Shown here: piece by piece, positions 55,862-64,000 of the stretch
Layout of the letters: every line of letters starts with the position of its first letter
How positions within the stretch are numbered: position 1 is the first letter of the stretch
Assembly (NCBI GenBank): GCA_965203755.1
Contig: OZ241910.1
Coordinates: 2,542,001-2,606,000 of the forward strand
Reading direction: 5' to 3'
Source of the DNA: UBA6055 sp965203755
Lineage (GTDB): Bacteria; Chloroflexota; Anaerolineae; Aggregatilineales; Phototrophicaceae
Length of the DNA stretch: 64,000 nucleotides
Notes under the pieces: generated by a model
Told to the model about the DNA's origin: nothing
The model's input: the letters and a program-made list of their open reading frames with translations, nothing else
Database searches by the model: none
Position numbers and translations under genes: made by a program

Positions 55862-56918
55862 TGTCGGGATTCTGGGGGCCGGCGGCATTGCCGCTTTAAG
55901 CCATCTGCCGGAAATCGCCCAGGTTGAGGGCATGCAGGTCGCGCATATTTGCGGCCGGCGCGAAAGTCGGCTGCGTTTATTGTGCGACCGCTTTGCTGTG
56001 CCGCGCTTTTCTACAGATTGGCGGGACTTGCTCAATGACGATGATTTGGATGCCGTCATCGTCGCCTTGCCGCCGCCGCTTCATGCCCAAGCCGGCCTGG
56101 CTGTCCTGAAACGGGGGCTTCATCTGTTCATGCAGAAACCGCTGTGTACAGCGATTGAAGCGGCGAATCAACTGGTGTCGGCGAGCGAATCGCGCCCTCA
56201 TCAAATCGTCTACTGTCTCCCATCGTGCGCCGCCGCGGTTTATGAAATGCGGCGGCGGCTTGCGGCCGGCGCCATCGGAAAAGTATCCGCCGCCTTGGCG
56301 CGGCACAGCCACGGCGGCCCGGAAGTCTATTATGCCGAGGTGGCCGACGCCTTTAACGAGCCGCGAATGGAAGCTGATTTCTGGTTCTTTGATGCCGATG
56401 CCGCCGGCGCCGGCGCCCTGATGGATATGGGCGTCTATGCGATTGCGGCGCTGGTTGCCTTGCTGGGAACAGTCAGACAAGTGACGGCGCGGATGACCAC
56501 CGTCGCCAAACCCACCGCGCTCGAAGATACGGCCACCTTGATTCTGGATTTTGCGAACGGCGCCTTGGGCACGGCTGAAACCGGCTGGTGCGACCCCGCC
56601 AGGTCATCGTTTTTGCGCGTGCATGGCACAGCCGGCAAGCTGGTGCAAGCCGGCGATAAAATCCAGCATATTCGTCCGAGTTCAACTGACCGCGAATGGG
56701 CGCCGCCGATTGTTGAATCGCTTTCCCCGGCGCCGGTGTTCAATCAGCATGAAGAATGGCTGCATTGCATCGAAACCGGATCTCAACCAGAAGTTTCCAA
56801 TATCTGGGCGGCGCGTCACATCACCGAAATTATGCTGGCGGCAATGGCTTCCAATCAAATGGGACGGTCTGTCGCCGTCCAGTCGATAGCCGCGCCGCCG
56901 AATAAGCGCCGGCTATAG
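55854..56918 (+). CDS. Gfo/Idh/MocA family oxidoreductase
   Basis: A 354-residue NAD(P)-dependent sugar or inositol dehydrogenase-like protein. Seen: nucleotide motif GILGAGGIAALSHLPE (4-19), AVIVALPPPLHAQAG, and FMQKPLCT where the usual EKP motif (catalytic Lys) is QKP here. The C-terminal domain begins GGPEVYYAE. ATG 55854 lies inside the 3' end of the upstream gene. The pair probably degrades a sugar acid or cyclitol; the substrate is unknown. Confidence 0.92.
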   Translation: MINVGILGAGGIAALSHLPEIAQVEGMQVAHICGRRESRLRLLCDRFAVPRFSTDWRDLLNDDDLDAVIVALPPPLHAQAGLAVLKRGLHLFMQKPLCTAIEAANQLVSASESRPHQIVYCLPSCAAAVYEMRRRLAAGAIGKVSAALARHSHGGPEVYYAEVADAFNEPRMEADFWFFDADAAGAGALMDMGVYAIAALVALLGTVRQVTARMTTVAKPTALEDTATLILDFANGALGTAETGWCDPARSSFLRVHGTAGKLVQAGDKIQHIRPSSTDREWAPPIVESLSPAPVFNQHEEWLHCIETGSQPEVSNIWAARHITEIMLAAMASNQMGRSVAVQSIAAPPNKRRL

Positions 56919-58421
56919 CTCCGCTTGCAGCGCAGTAAATGACAGGGGCGGTAACATCAACTCGGCTTTGCCATCCATGATCCTAGGCGCATAAATCGCC
57001 CTGGGCACAAGCTGATGCGGATCCTCCCAACTGTTGGCGGCTTTGGGGTTGGTTCCCGAAAGCCGCTGCGCCGAAGTGATGCGTCTTGGCTGGGCATCCT
57101 GCCAGTGGATGACAAGCGGCAGCCGTTCGGTTTGGCTGCGGTTGACGATGAAAATCGAGTTCATCCCAGCGGCGGCATCATGGGCTGAAGATACATCCAG
57201 CAGCGGCATGCTCCCGAACTGTTTGGTTTCATACCTTGGCGCGTCCACAGTCAAATCCAGCGAGTTCCCGCGGGCCATTTGGCTGAAGAGCAGGAGCGGA
57301 TAATAGATGGACTGTTTCAGCAGGGCATCCCGCGTGGTGAGAATCGGCGCGATCACATTGACAATTTGCGCCAGACAGGCGATTTTCAGCACATCTGATT
57401 TGCGTAGAAAAACATTAAGCCACTGCGCTACCACCAGCGCGTCTTCCAGGTTGTAGATTTCTTCGATAAGGTGCGGGGCTTCGGTCCAGCCGCCGCGCAT
57501 CTGCTCGTTTTGATGGGTCCGGTACCACACATTCCATTCGTCCCACGAAAGATAAACCTCGCGGCTGGAGCGATGTTTGGCTTTGACATAACGCAGGACG
57601 CCGGCAAGGGTATCCACAAAATCCTCAAATTCGGCGCTTAGCGCCAGATAACTGCCGCTGTCATCGGCATGATTGCTTGCGTAATAGTGCATCGAATGAT
57701 AATCCACCTGTTCCCAGCACAACTCCAGCGCAACGCGGTCCCACTCTGGATAACTGGGCATATTGGGGTTTGATGAGCCGCAGAGAACAAGCTCAATATC
57801 GCGGTCGTGCAAGCGCATCATCTTGGCGGCTTCGCGCGCCCTTTTTCCATATTCGACCGCATCGAGATGGCCGATTTGCCAGAATCCATCCATTTCATTT
57901 CCCAAGCACCAGTATTTGACATGATACGGGTCGCCGCTGCCATATTTGGCGCGCAGGTCACCGTATTTTGTGCCGGCCGGCGCATTGCAGTATTCGACCA
58001 GATTGGCGGCATCCTGAATGCTGCCGGTGCCCATGTTGACGCCCATCATCGGCGCGGCGTCAATCTGCTGGCAAAAATGGATAAATTCATCGGCGCCGAA
58101 CTGATTGGTCTCAATCGATTGCCAGGCGAGATCGCGGCGGCGCGGGCGCTGGTCTTTTGGCCCAATGCCATCTTCCCATGAATAGCCGCTCAAGAAGTTT
58201 CCCCCTGGATATCGCATGGCGCGGTAGTTCAGTTCGCGCAGCGCCTCCAGAACATCTCGACGCAATCCGTTTTCATCGGCATGGGGCGAGGCTGGATCAT
58301 AGATGCCCTCATAAATACAGCGCCCCATGTGTTCGGCAAATCCGCTGAACAGCAAGGGCGAAATGGCGCTGATGACGCGTTTGGTGTCAATGTAAATGTG
58401 CGAAGTGGCTGATTTAGTCAT
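56913..58421 (-). CDS. Alpha-L-arabinofuranosidase (GH51)
   Basis: A 502-residue retaining glycosidase of family GH51, cutting arabinofuranosyl side chains of plant or microbial polysaccharides. Acid/base Glu176 lies in WCLGNEMDGFW; nucleophile Glu295 lies in LSWDEWNVWY. The beta-sandwich C-terminus ends LPPLSFTALQAEL. There is no signal peptide, so it acts inside on imported oligosaccharides. The ATG at 58421 is used; ATG 58442 is possible. It converges with the Gfo/Idh gene (6-bp overlap of ends). Confidence 0.94.
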   Translation of the reverse strand: MTKSATSHIYIDTKRVISAISPLLFSGFAEHMGRCIYEGIYDPASPHADENGLRRDVLEALRELNYRAMRYPGGNFLSGYSWEDGIGPKDQRPRRRDLAWQSIETNQFGADEFIHFCQQIDAAPMMGVNMGTGSIQDAANLVEYCNAPAGTKYGDLRAKYGSGDPYHVKYWCLGNEMDGFWQIGHLDAVEYGKRAREAAKMMRLHDRDIELVLCGSSNPNMPSYPEWDRVALELCWEQVDYHSMHYYASNHADDSGSYLALSAEFEDFVDTLAGVLRYVKAKHRSSREVYLSWDEWNVWYRTHQNEQMRGGWTEAPHLIEEIYNLEDALVVAQWLNVFLRKSDVLKIACLAQIVNVIAPILTTRDALLKQSIYYPLLLFSQMARGNSLDLTVDAPRYETKQFGSMPLLDVSSAHDAAAGMNSIFIVNRSQTERLPLVIHWQDAQPRRITSAQRLSGTNPKAANSWEDPHQLVPRAIYAPRIMDGKAELMLPPLSFTALQAEL

Positions 58422-58887
58422 TATGGATTCACTCTTTTTCATTGAATCTGGATATGGGCAGGCTGGCTGTGGTTCAATGCACAGTCTGTAACCTCGGTTG
58501 AGCCGAGCTTCTGCATATTTTACCTTATTCATCGCCGGCTGCAAACTCAATCGGGACAAATGCAGGTCAATCGCACTAAAGTGGACACAGATGATTCAGC
58601 GTTCAGACGCCGCGGCATGCTCTGATGGCTGATGGTGAGGCTGCATGCCCGCAAAAAATTGGCGGCGAATGGCAGCGCAGGACAGTTTAATGACCGAGTC
58701 TCGGCAAGTTTCGGCAGCTAAAAATAAAGCGAAAGACCCCGAACAGCCTTATTTGAACTATAAAAGCCCTTTCTGATTGATAAAAGCGTATTGAATGCCC
58801 CAATCATCTGAAAAACGTCTCCCTTCGCGCCGCCTGAATGCTGTTAATCCGCTATAATCATGGGCAGTCTATCCTGGAGACGTTCAC
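58422..58887. other. 466-bp divergent region between GH51 and sulfatase genes
   Basis: It holds the promoters of both flanking genes. A TATAAT at 58853-58858 (plus) is the likely sulfatase -10. A 43-codon frame (58645-58776, GAGG upstream of its ATG) encodes a hydrophilic peptide starting MPAKNWRRMAAQD; support is weak. Otherwise unassigned. Confidence 0.45.
58853..58858 (+). promoter_or_regulatory. Probable -10 element for the sulfatase gene
   Basis: Perfect TATAAT, 29 bp before the ATG at 58888. The -35 region is not recognisable, so an activator may be needed. Confidence 0.5.
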
Positions 58888-60297
58888 ATGAAACGGCCCA
58901 ACATACTCATCTTCTATACCGATCAGCAGCGATGGGATGCGCTGGGCGCAAATGGCAATGCCGAAATCCACACCCCCAATCTTGACGCGCTCGCTGCGGC
59001 CGGCGTGAATTTTTCTCATCATTTTGTACAGAATCCGGTCTGTATGCCCAGCCGAATCAGCATGCTGTCGGGACAGTATCCCTCGACTCTCGGCATTACC
59101 CAGATGGGCGTTCCCGTGCCGCCGGACACCTTGACCTTGCCGCGCATTCTGAAGCCCTATGGCTATCGCACGGCTAACATCGGCAAGCTGCACTTTTTGC
59201 CGCATGCCAACCGCGACCACCGCCGGCCGCATCCGGATTACGGCTTTGACCATCTTGAAATCGCAGACGAGCCGGGGGTTTATGAAGATGCCTACCGCGC
59301 TTGGGTTCGAAAGCAGGCGCCTGAACAAATGGACAAAATCAGCGCCGGCATCCCGCCCGCAGCCCGCGTTTGGTATCGTACGATGAACATTGAAGATACG
59401 GTTGTTCATCGAGGAGACGCGGAAGGCCGCCATGATTTCAAAGCCGGGATTCCCTTTGCGGCCGATGACCATCTCACCCATACTGCTTTTGTCGCCGCCC
59501 AAACGATTGAGTTCATTCAGCAGCAGAGTCCCTTTTTATGTATCGCCGGTTTCTATTCGCCGCATGCGCCTTGGGTTGTCCCGCAAAAATACCTGGATTT
59601 ATATGACCCGGACACCTTGTCCGCGCCGGCATTTCCAGCGCATATCGACCGCCAGCGTCCGACCGACCCCTCGCAGCGGTTTTCGGATGCCCAGCTTCGC
59701 CTGGCGAAACGCGGTTATTATGCTATGATTAGCGAGGTGGATGATTATGTTGGACAAATCCTCGCCGCTTTGGAAGCCTGCGGACAGCGCGAAAACACTA
59801 TCCTAGTCTTCACCTCGGATCATGGCGAATGGCTGGGTTCGCACCTTCGTTATGGCAAAGGCTATCCGGCTGACGATGCCGTCAGCCGCGTGCCGCTGAT
59901 TATTTCAGCGCCGAATGGAAAACCGACGCAGCGGTACGATGGCATCGTCGAAGCGGTTGACATTGTGCCAACGCTGCTGTCGCTTGCCGGCATTCAGCCG
60001 CCGCCGTCGCTGCAAGGCAGCAGCCGGGCAGATTGTGTCTTTGGCGCCGCTGAAGTCGATGAACGCACAGCCTTAACCGAAGGCGCGGGCTGGAAGTGCC
60101 TGCGAACACCGACATACCGCTATCTGATCCACGCGGACGGCCGCGAGGCGCTTTGGCATCTTGAACTTGACCCTGAAACTTATCGCGATGTTTCAAGCCA
60201 TTCGGGCTATCAGCCGGCTTTGGCAGAATGCCGCCGGCTCTTGTTAACTCGGCTGGTCTCGATGGAACGGCCGCTGCCTCGAGCCTGGACGTATTAA
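58888..60297 (+). CDS. Cys-type sulfatase (arylsulfatase family)
   Basis: A 469-residue sulfatase hydrolysing sulfate esters, probably of a glycan. The active-site motif is VCMPSRISMLSG, i.e. Cys52-x-Pro-Ser-Arg56, in which Cys must be oxidised to formylglycine. Asp12 (FYTDQQ) and the later FTSDHGEWLG give calcium ligands. No signal peptide, so cytoplasmic. The maturase is not encoded next to it; the SUMF1-domain protein at 20448 lacks the expected cysteines. GGAG precedes the ATG. It converges with the PhyH-like gene (4-bp overlap). Confidence 0.94.
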   Translation: MKRPNILIFYTDQQRWDALGANGNAEIHTPNLDALAAAGVNFSHHFVQNPVCMPSRISMLSGQYPSTLGITQMGVPVPPDTLTLPRILKPYGYRTANIGKLHFLPHANRDHRRPHPDYGFDHLEIADEPGVYEDAYRAWVRKQAPEQMDKISAGIPPAARVWYRTMNIEDTVVHRGDAEGRHDFKAGIPFAADDHLTHTAFVAAQTIEFIQQQSPFLCIAGFYSPHAPWVVPQKYLDLYDPDTLSAPAFPAHIDRQRPTDPSQRFSDAQLRLAKRGYYAMISEVDDYVGQILAALEACGQRENTILVFTSDHGEWLGSHLRYGKGYPADDAVSRVPLIISAPNGKPTQRYDGIVEAVDIVPTLLSLAGIQPPPSLQGSSRADCVFGAAEVDERTALTEGAGWKCLRTPTYRYLIHADGREALWHLELDPETYRDVSSHSGYQPALAECRRLLLTRLVSMERPLPRAWTY

Positions 60298-61124
60298 CCG
60301 CCGCTTAGCGGGCTGGGAAGCAGGGGCGCCTGGGGACGCACAATCTGGCGCCGTTCGGGTGTCAGGCGGTCGATCAATGCCGGCGAAACCTGATAGCCAT
60401 GACGGAAGCTGCCCCATGAGGGCCCATAGCGAAAAACGATGATGCGGCGGTCACCGGGGTTGACCCGTTTCGCCGACCCATGCGAAAGCGCATCGACAAA
60501 AAGAAGCGCATCCCCGGCATCCATCTGGATTTCGACAGCCCCTTCCACCTTGTCCACCGATGGCTCTTCGCCCCGCATTTGGTATTTGGCGTAATCAGGA
60601 TGCGGGAAGTGCGCCTTGTGGCTGGCGGGAATCACCATGGTGGCGCCGTCTCCCGCGCCGATGTCGGTCAATGCCATCAGGATGTTGATTTGCCCGCAAT
60701 GAAAAGCGCCGTTGTAAAAACGAAATTGAGTCCGTTTGGTGCCTTCGTGACCGCCGGAGTGCAAGCCTATCGCCTCGCCCGGGCCGCGTATGTTGGCGAA
60801 GCATTCGTCGATGAACAAAGGTCCATGATTATAATCAAAAGTGCCGCCGCCGCCGACAAAGCATTTGACCTTCTCAATCCAGGCGGGATGATCAATCAGC
60901 CTTTCGAAGGGCTCGCCGCCTTCATAAATCTGCTGGAGGTTAAGCCCATCGTCATCGCCGTAATTATGTCCATGAACATAGCCCTTCCATTCGCCCGGCT
61001 CAATCGGCAGCAGCCTGTCGATAGCGGCATGGATCTCGGCGACTTCCTCGCTTGACAGCGCGCCTTTAAGCAGCAGGAATCCATTCAAGTCAAAAAAATA
61101 CTTTTCTCTTTCAGAAACCGTCAT
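60294..61124 (-). CDS. Phytanoyl-CoA dioxygenase (PhyH)-like protein with HxG in place of HxD
   Basis: A 276-residue protein of the Fe(II)/2-oxoglutarate-dependent PhyH family, with FFDLNGFLLLKGALSSEEV near the start and ATMVIPASHKAHFPHP (161-176). In standard enzymes the first motif is His-x-Asp. Here the candidate sites are LHSGG (His122-Ser-Gly124) and FHCGQ (His142-Cys-Gly144), with the distal His215 in SHGSAKR. Other PhyH relatives also have an LHGG-like form, so loss of the Asp may be family-wide. AGGAG precedes ATG 61124. Confidence 0.85.
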   Translation of the reverse strand: MTVSEREKYFFDLNGFLLLKGALSSEEVAEIHAAIDRLLPIEPGEWKGYVHGHNYGDDDGLNLQQIYEGGEPFERLIDHPAWIEKVKCFVGGGGTFDYNHGPLFIDECFANIRGPGEAIGLHSGGHEGTKRTQFRFYNGAFHCGQINILMALTDIGAGDGATMVIPASHKAHFPHPDYAKYQMRGEEPSVDKVEGAVEIQMDAGDALLFVDALSHGSAKRVNPGDRRIIVFRYGPSWGSFRHGYQVSPALIDRLTPERRQIVRPQAPLLPSPLSGG

Positions 61125-61312
61125 TTGCTCTCTCCTAAACATACGAACTGGATTGTGCTGAAAAACGGCCGCCGGCGAGTTTCACCCTGCGCCCCCGACT
61201 TTTTGATGATGGGTGCGATGATAACGGATTATCCGATATTTGCCACCAATTTGACAGCGGCTTCCGATTGAGGTTAAACTAAGCTGCGCTTGAGACAGAA
61301 CGGAAATGATGT

Positions 61313-62071
61313 ATGACGGCAGCAGCGCGAATCGCGCTCATCACGGGGGCTGGCTCCGGTATCGGTCGGGCGACCGCGGTTGCCATGTGGCAAGCCGGCT
61401 ATTCGCTTGTGCTGGCGGGCCGCCGACAAGAAACACTTCAGCAAACCCTTGCCGCTGCCGCCGTCGCCGCCGACCGCGCTTTGATTGTCCCGACCGATGT
61501 AAGCGATTTTCAGGCGGTGCGCCGTCTGTTTGCCATGACCAAAGCCAGATACGGCCGGCTGGATGTCCTGTTTAACAACGCTGGCATCGCCGCCCCGCCG
61601 CTGGCGTTGGAAGACCTTAGCGAAGAACAATGGTCAGCTGTGGTCGCGGTCAACTTGAATGGCGCGTTCTTTTGTACCCAATCGGCCTTCAAAATGATGA
61701 AATCCCAGCGGCCCCGCGGCGGGCGAATCATCAATAACGGCTCGATTTCAGCCCATGTCCCGCGGCCCAACTCGGCGCCCTATACCGCCGCCAAGCACGC
61801 CATGACCGGCTTGACCAAATCCACCGCGCTGGATGGCAGACCCTTCGATATCGCCTGCGGCCAGATTGACATCGGCAACGCCAGCACCGATATGACCGCC
61901 AAAATGGCGCCGGGCGCGCCGCAGGCGGACGGCTCAATGGCGGTTGAACCCACGATAGATGTACAGCACGTCGCCGACGCGGTCGTCTATATGGCGAACT
62001 TGCCTTTGAGCGCCAATGTCCCCTTTATGACGGTGATGGCGGCCGGAATGCCTTACATCGGGCGCGGCTGA
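61313..62071 (+). CDS. Short-chain dehydrogenase/reductase
   Basis: A 252-residue SDR. Seen: TGAGSGIG (11-18), NNAG (88-91), a Ser in NGSIS (Ser144), Tyr157-x3-Lys161 in YTAAKH. The C-terminal region contains GQIDIGNASTDMTAKM in place of the usual PG motif. ATG 61313. Followed by the amidase (17-bp gap), suggesting a joint transcript. Confidence 0.93.
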   Translation: MTAAARIALITGAGSGIGRATAVAMWQAGYSLVLAGRRQETLQQTLAAAAVAADRALIVPTDVSDFQAVRRLFAMTKARYGRLDVLFNNAGIAAPPLALEDLSEEQWSAVVAVNLNGAFFCTQSAFKMMKSQRPRGGRIINNGSISAHVPRPNSAPYTAAKHAMTGLTKSTALDGRPFDIACGQIDIGNASTDMTAKMAPGAPQADGSMAVEPTIDVQHVADAVVYMANLPLSANVPFMTVMAAGMPYIGRG

Positions 62072-62088
62072 TATCGAAAGGCGAGATA

Positions 62089-63516
62089 ATGAATGCTCTG
62101 GTGTTTATGACGGCGGTTGAACTTGCATCCAAAATCAGGCGGCGCGAGCTTTCGGCGGTCGAGGTTCTGACGGCGCATATCGAACAGATTGAGACGCTTA
62201 ATCCGACCTTGAACGCCATTGTGACCTATACGCCCGAATTGGCTGTGGACATGGCCAAACAAGCCGATGAACGGCAGGCGCGCGGCGATGAGTTGGGGCT
62301 GCTGCATGGCTTGCCGATGGCTCATAAAGACCTGTTTGAAACCCAAGGCATCCGCACGACTTTTGGCTCGCCGCTCTTTCGCGGTTATGTGCCGGAATCG
62401 GATGACTTGATTATCCAACGGCTGAAGCAGGCCGGCTGTGTCAGCCTGGGCAAAACCAATGTGCCCGAGTTTGGCGCCGGCTCGCATACCTTCAATTCGG
62501 TGTTTGGCGCCACGCGCAATCCCTACGATCTGTCAAAGTCCTGCGGCGGCAGCAGCGGCGGCGCGGCGGTTGCGCTGGCGGCCGGCATGATGCCGCTTGC
62601 CGACGGAAGCGATATGGGCGGCTCCCTGCGTAATCCAGCCAGTTTTTGCAATGTCGTCGGTTTGCGGCCGTCGCCGGGCAGGGTGCCGCAATACCCTAAA
62701 TTGAACGCCTGGGCGCCCTTGTCGGTCGATGGCCCCATGGCGCGCACGGTGCAGGATGCCGCGCTGATGATGACGGCCATCGCCGGCTATGACCCGCGTT
62801 CGCCCATCGCCATCCATCAGCCCGCAGCCGCCTTTGCCCAAGCCTTGGCGCGCGGCTTTACCGACGTGAAAATCGCCTGGAGCCCAAACCTGGGCGAATT
62901 GGAGCTTGACCCGCAGGTTGTCGCCGCCATCGAAAAACAGCTGCCGATATTTAGCGATTTGGGCTGCCATGTCGAAGCCGCGCATCCCGATTTTCGAGAT
63001 GCTTATGATATCTTCCAGACCTTGCGCGCCTGGAACTATGAGCTTGCGTTTGCGGATCGCTTTGCCGAATTCGGCGAGGAGGCCTTTAAGGAAACCATCC
63101 AATGGAACGCCGAGCGCGGCCGAGCGTTAAGCGCCGGGCAGATTAGCCGCGCCGAAGCCAAACGCACCGAACTGTATTATCGCGTGCGAACGTTTATGGA
63201 CACTTATGAATACCTGCTGCTGCCAACGGCTCAAGTGCCGCCTTTCCCCATCGAATGGGAATACCCGCGCAAAATCAATGACCAAGCCATGACCACCTAT
63301 ATCGACTGGATGATGACCTGCGCTTACATCACCGTGACTGGCCTGCCGGCGATTTCGGTGCCCAGCGGCTTTACCGCCGCCGGCTTGCCGATTGGGCTGC
63401 AAATCGTTGGACGTCCCCATGCTGATTTTGAAGTCTTGCAGCTGGCGTATGCCTTCCAGGAGGCGACCCAATTTCATCAGCAAAAGCCTTTCATCGCTGA
63501 CGAATCGGCTGGATAA
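62089..63516 (+). CDS. Amidase signature family enzyme
   Basis: A 475-residue amidase. The Ser-Ser-Lys triad is visible: Lys80 (MAHKDLF), Ser155 in SCGGSSGGAAVALAAG, and Ser179 in DMGGSLRNP. The family includes GatA, but a free-standing gene next to an SDR and a permease points to hydrolysis of a carboxamide or related compound. ATG 62089. Closest named substrates cannot be assigned. Confidence 0.94.
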   Translation: MNALVFMTAVELASKIRRRELSAVEVLTAHIEQIETLNPTLNAIVTYTPELAVDMAKQADERQARGDELGLLHGLPMAHKDLFETQGIRTTFGSPLFRGYVPESDDLIIQRLKQAGCVSLGKTNVPEFGAGSHTFNSVFGATRNPYDLSKSCGGSSGGAAVALAAGMMPLADGSDMGGSLRNPASFCNVVGLRPSPGRVPQYPKLNAWAPLSVDGPMARTVQDAALMMTAIAGYDPRSPIAIHQPAAAFAQALARGFTDVKIAWSPNLGELELDPQVVAAIEKQLPIFSDLGCHVEAAHPDFRDAYDIFQTLRAWNYELAFADRFAEFGEEAFKETIQWNAERGRALSAGQISRAEAKRTELYYRVRTFMDTYEYLLLPTAQVPPFPIEWEYPRKINDQAMTTYIDWMMTCAYITVTGLPAISVPSGFTAAGLPIGLQIVGRPHADFEVLQLAYAFQEATQFHQQKPFIADESAG

Positions 63517-63557
63517 GCTGTGATTTCGCCGGCTGTGTCTTTGGCGGGAGCGCCGTT

Positions 63558-64000
63558 TTGGAACTGAATGCGATGAACTGGCTGCTGGCGCTGCTGCCAG
63601 TGCTGACCGTATTGATCTTGATGGTCGGTCTTGGCTGGGGCGGCAGCCGCGCCGGTTCAGCCGGCTTCGCGGCGGCGCTGGGTTTGTCCCTGACGGCCTT
63701 TGGCGGTAACGCGCCGTTGATTCTGGTGGCGGTTGGCAAGTCCATTCTGCTGGCAGTCGATGTCCTGTATATTATCTGGATGGCGCTCTTTTTTTACGGC
63801 GTGACCAACGAAGCGGGCATGGTGGCCTTGTTTGGGCGCAGTCTGCCGCGGCTGACTGCGGACCGCGCGGCGCAAAGCCTCTTGATTAGCTGGGTGTTTG
63901 TCTCCCTCTTGCAGGGGGTTGGCGGGTTTGGCGTGCCAGTCGCCGTGGTGGCGCCGCTGCTGGTCGGGCTGGGTTATACAGCCAAGCAGGCGGTCATCAT
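63558..64000 (+). CDS. L-lactate permease (LctP)-like transporter (partial, 3' end outside window)
   Basis: The first 147 residues of an integral membrane protein of the lactate permease family. Seen: LLALLPVLTVLILMVGLGWG near the start, AFGGNAPLILVAVGK, LYIIWMALFFYGV, and the diagnostic GVGGFGVPVAVVAPLLVGLG. TTG 63558 with GGGAG seven bases upstream is preferred; ATG 63573 is an alternative. It would import lactate, glycolate or a similar acid, supporting the catabolic theme. Confidence 0.88.
   Translation, partial: MELNAMNWLLALLPVLTVLILMVGLGWGGSRAGSAGFAAALGLSLTAFGGNAPLILVAVGKSILLAVDVLYIIWMALFFYGVTNEAGMVALFGRSLPRLTADRAAQSLLISWVFVSLLQGVGGFGVPVAVVAPLLVGLGYTAKQAVI

Noticed and set aside
58578..58588. 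AAAGTGGACAC resembling an insertion-sequence end
   Set aside because: Single copy, no inverted partner, no transposase nearby.
62089..63516. GatA subunit pairing with gatB
   Set aside because: No gatC nearby, 48 kb from gatB, and neighbours are an SDR and a permease, so it is annotated as a general amidase.

Overview
The window reads as a chromosomal fragment of a free-living, moderately GC-rich bacterium, most likely Chloroflexota (Anaerolineae-like). This is inferred from gene content and style, not from a marker-gene search. The pointers are membrane-anchored exported proteins with Thr/Pro stalks (for example ITATPDP), a LysM plus lamin-tail protein, a DUF2961 protein, a stand-alone NurA, a GT35 phosphorylase, and GatB encoded apart from GatA and GatC. 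No rRNA, CRISPR array, transposase, integrase or prophage gene was seen. There is one tRNA, tRNA-Glu(UUC).

Layout. 1-3446 (minus): a ferric-iron ABC importer (ATPase cut by the window edge, fused permease, Tyr-Tyr binding protein). 3821-6508 (plus): a three-gene ubiquitin-conjugation-like operon, E2, then a JAB/MPN protein, then an E1/ThiF protein. It converges on an AT-richer gene (6684-7670) that appears to join a HEPN-type RxxxxH motif to a DUF1232 domain. 7981-18000: mixed housekeeping genes (two-domain GNAT, exported protein, SDR, NurA, SSB, GatB, Uma2 nuclease, aminotransferase, NUDIX). 17925-26282: envelope genes (CNNM/DUF21-CBS, beta-helix protein behind a 22-G tract, SUMF1-domain protein, PH-domain protein, TatA, LysM-LTD protein). 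26292-36762 (mostly minus): core genes lepB, der, cdaR-cdaA, argF, polA, an SH3 lipoprotein and miaB. 36872-43904: glycogen block (glgP, a broken and an intact CBM48-like gene, an LLM oxidoreductase, glgC, glgA). 44060: tRNA-Glu, then a DUF2961 protein. 45715-51305 (minus): a complete Liv-type importer whose LivH carries an unusual duplicated N-terminal membrane module. 51441-54937: a tandem duplication of a GT39-like membrane protein including its promoter. 55028-64000: carbohydrate and small-molecule catabolism (TIM-barrel epimerase, Gfo/Idh/MocA oxidoreductase, GH51 arabinofuranosidase, Cys-type sulfatase, PhyH-like protein, SDR, amidase, start of a lactate-permease-like transporter).

The best candidate for a little-described system is 3821-7670. 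The E2 and E1 keep their expected residues, but no ubiquitin-like modifier is encoded beside them. The JAB protein has HxQ where HxH is expected and appears to end in a second, cysteine-less E2-like domain. The neighbouring HEPN/DUF1232 gene faces the operon and ends within 180 bp of it. Whether these genes work together is inference. Secondary items are the LivH extension, the poly-G tracts, the tandem GT39 copies, the decayed CBM48 copy and two enzyme-family members lacking usual catalytic residues.
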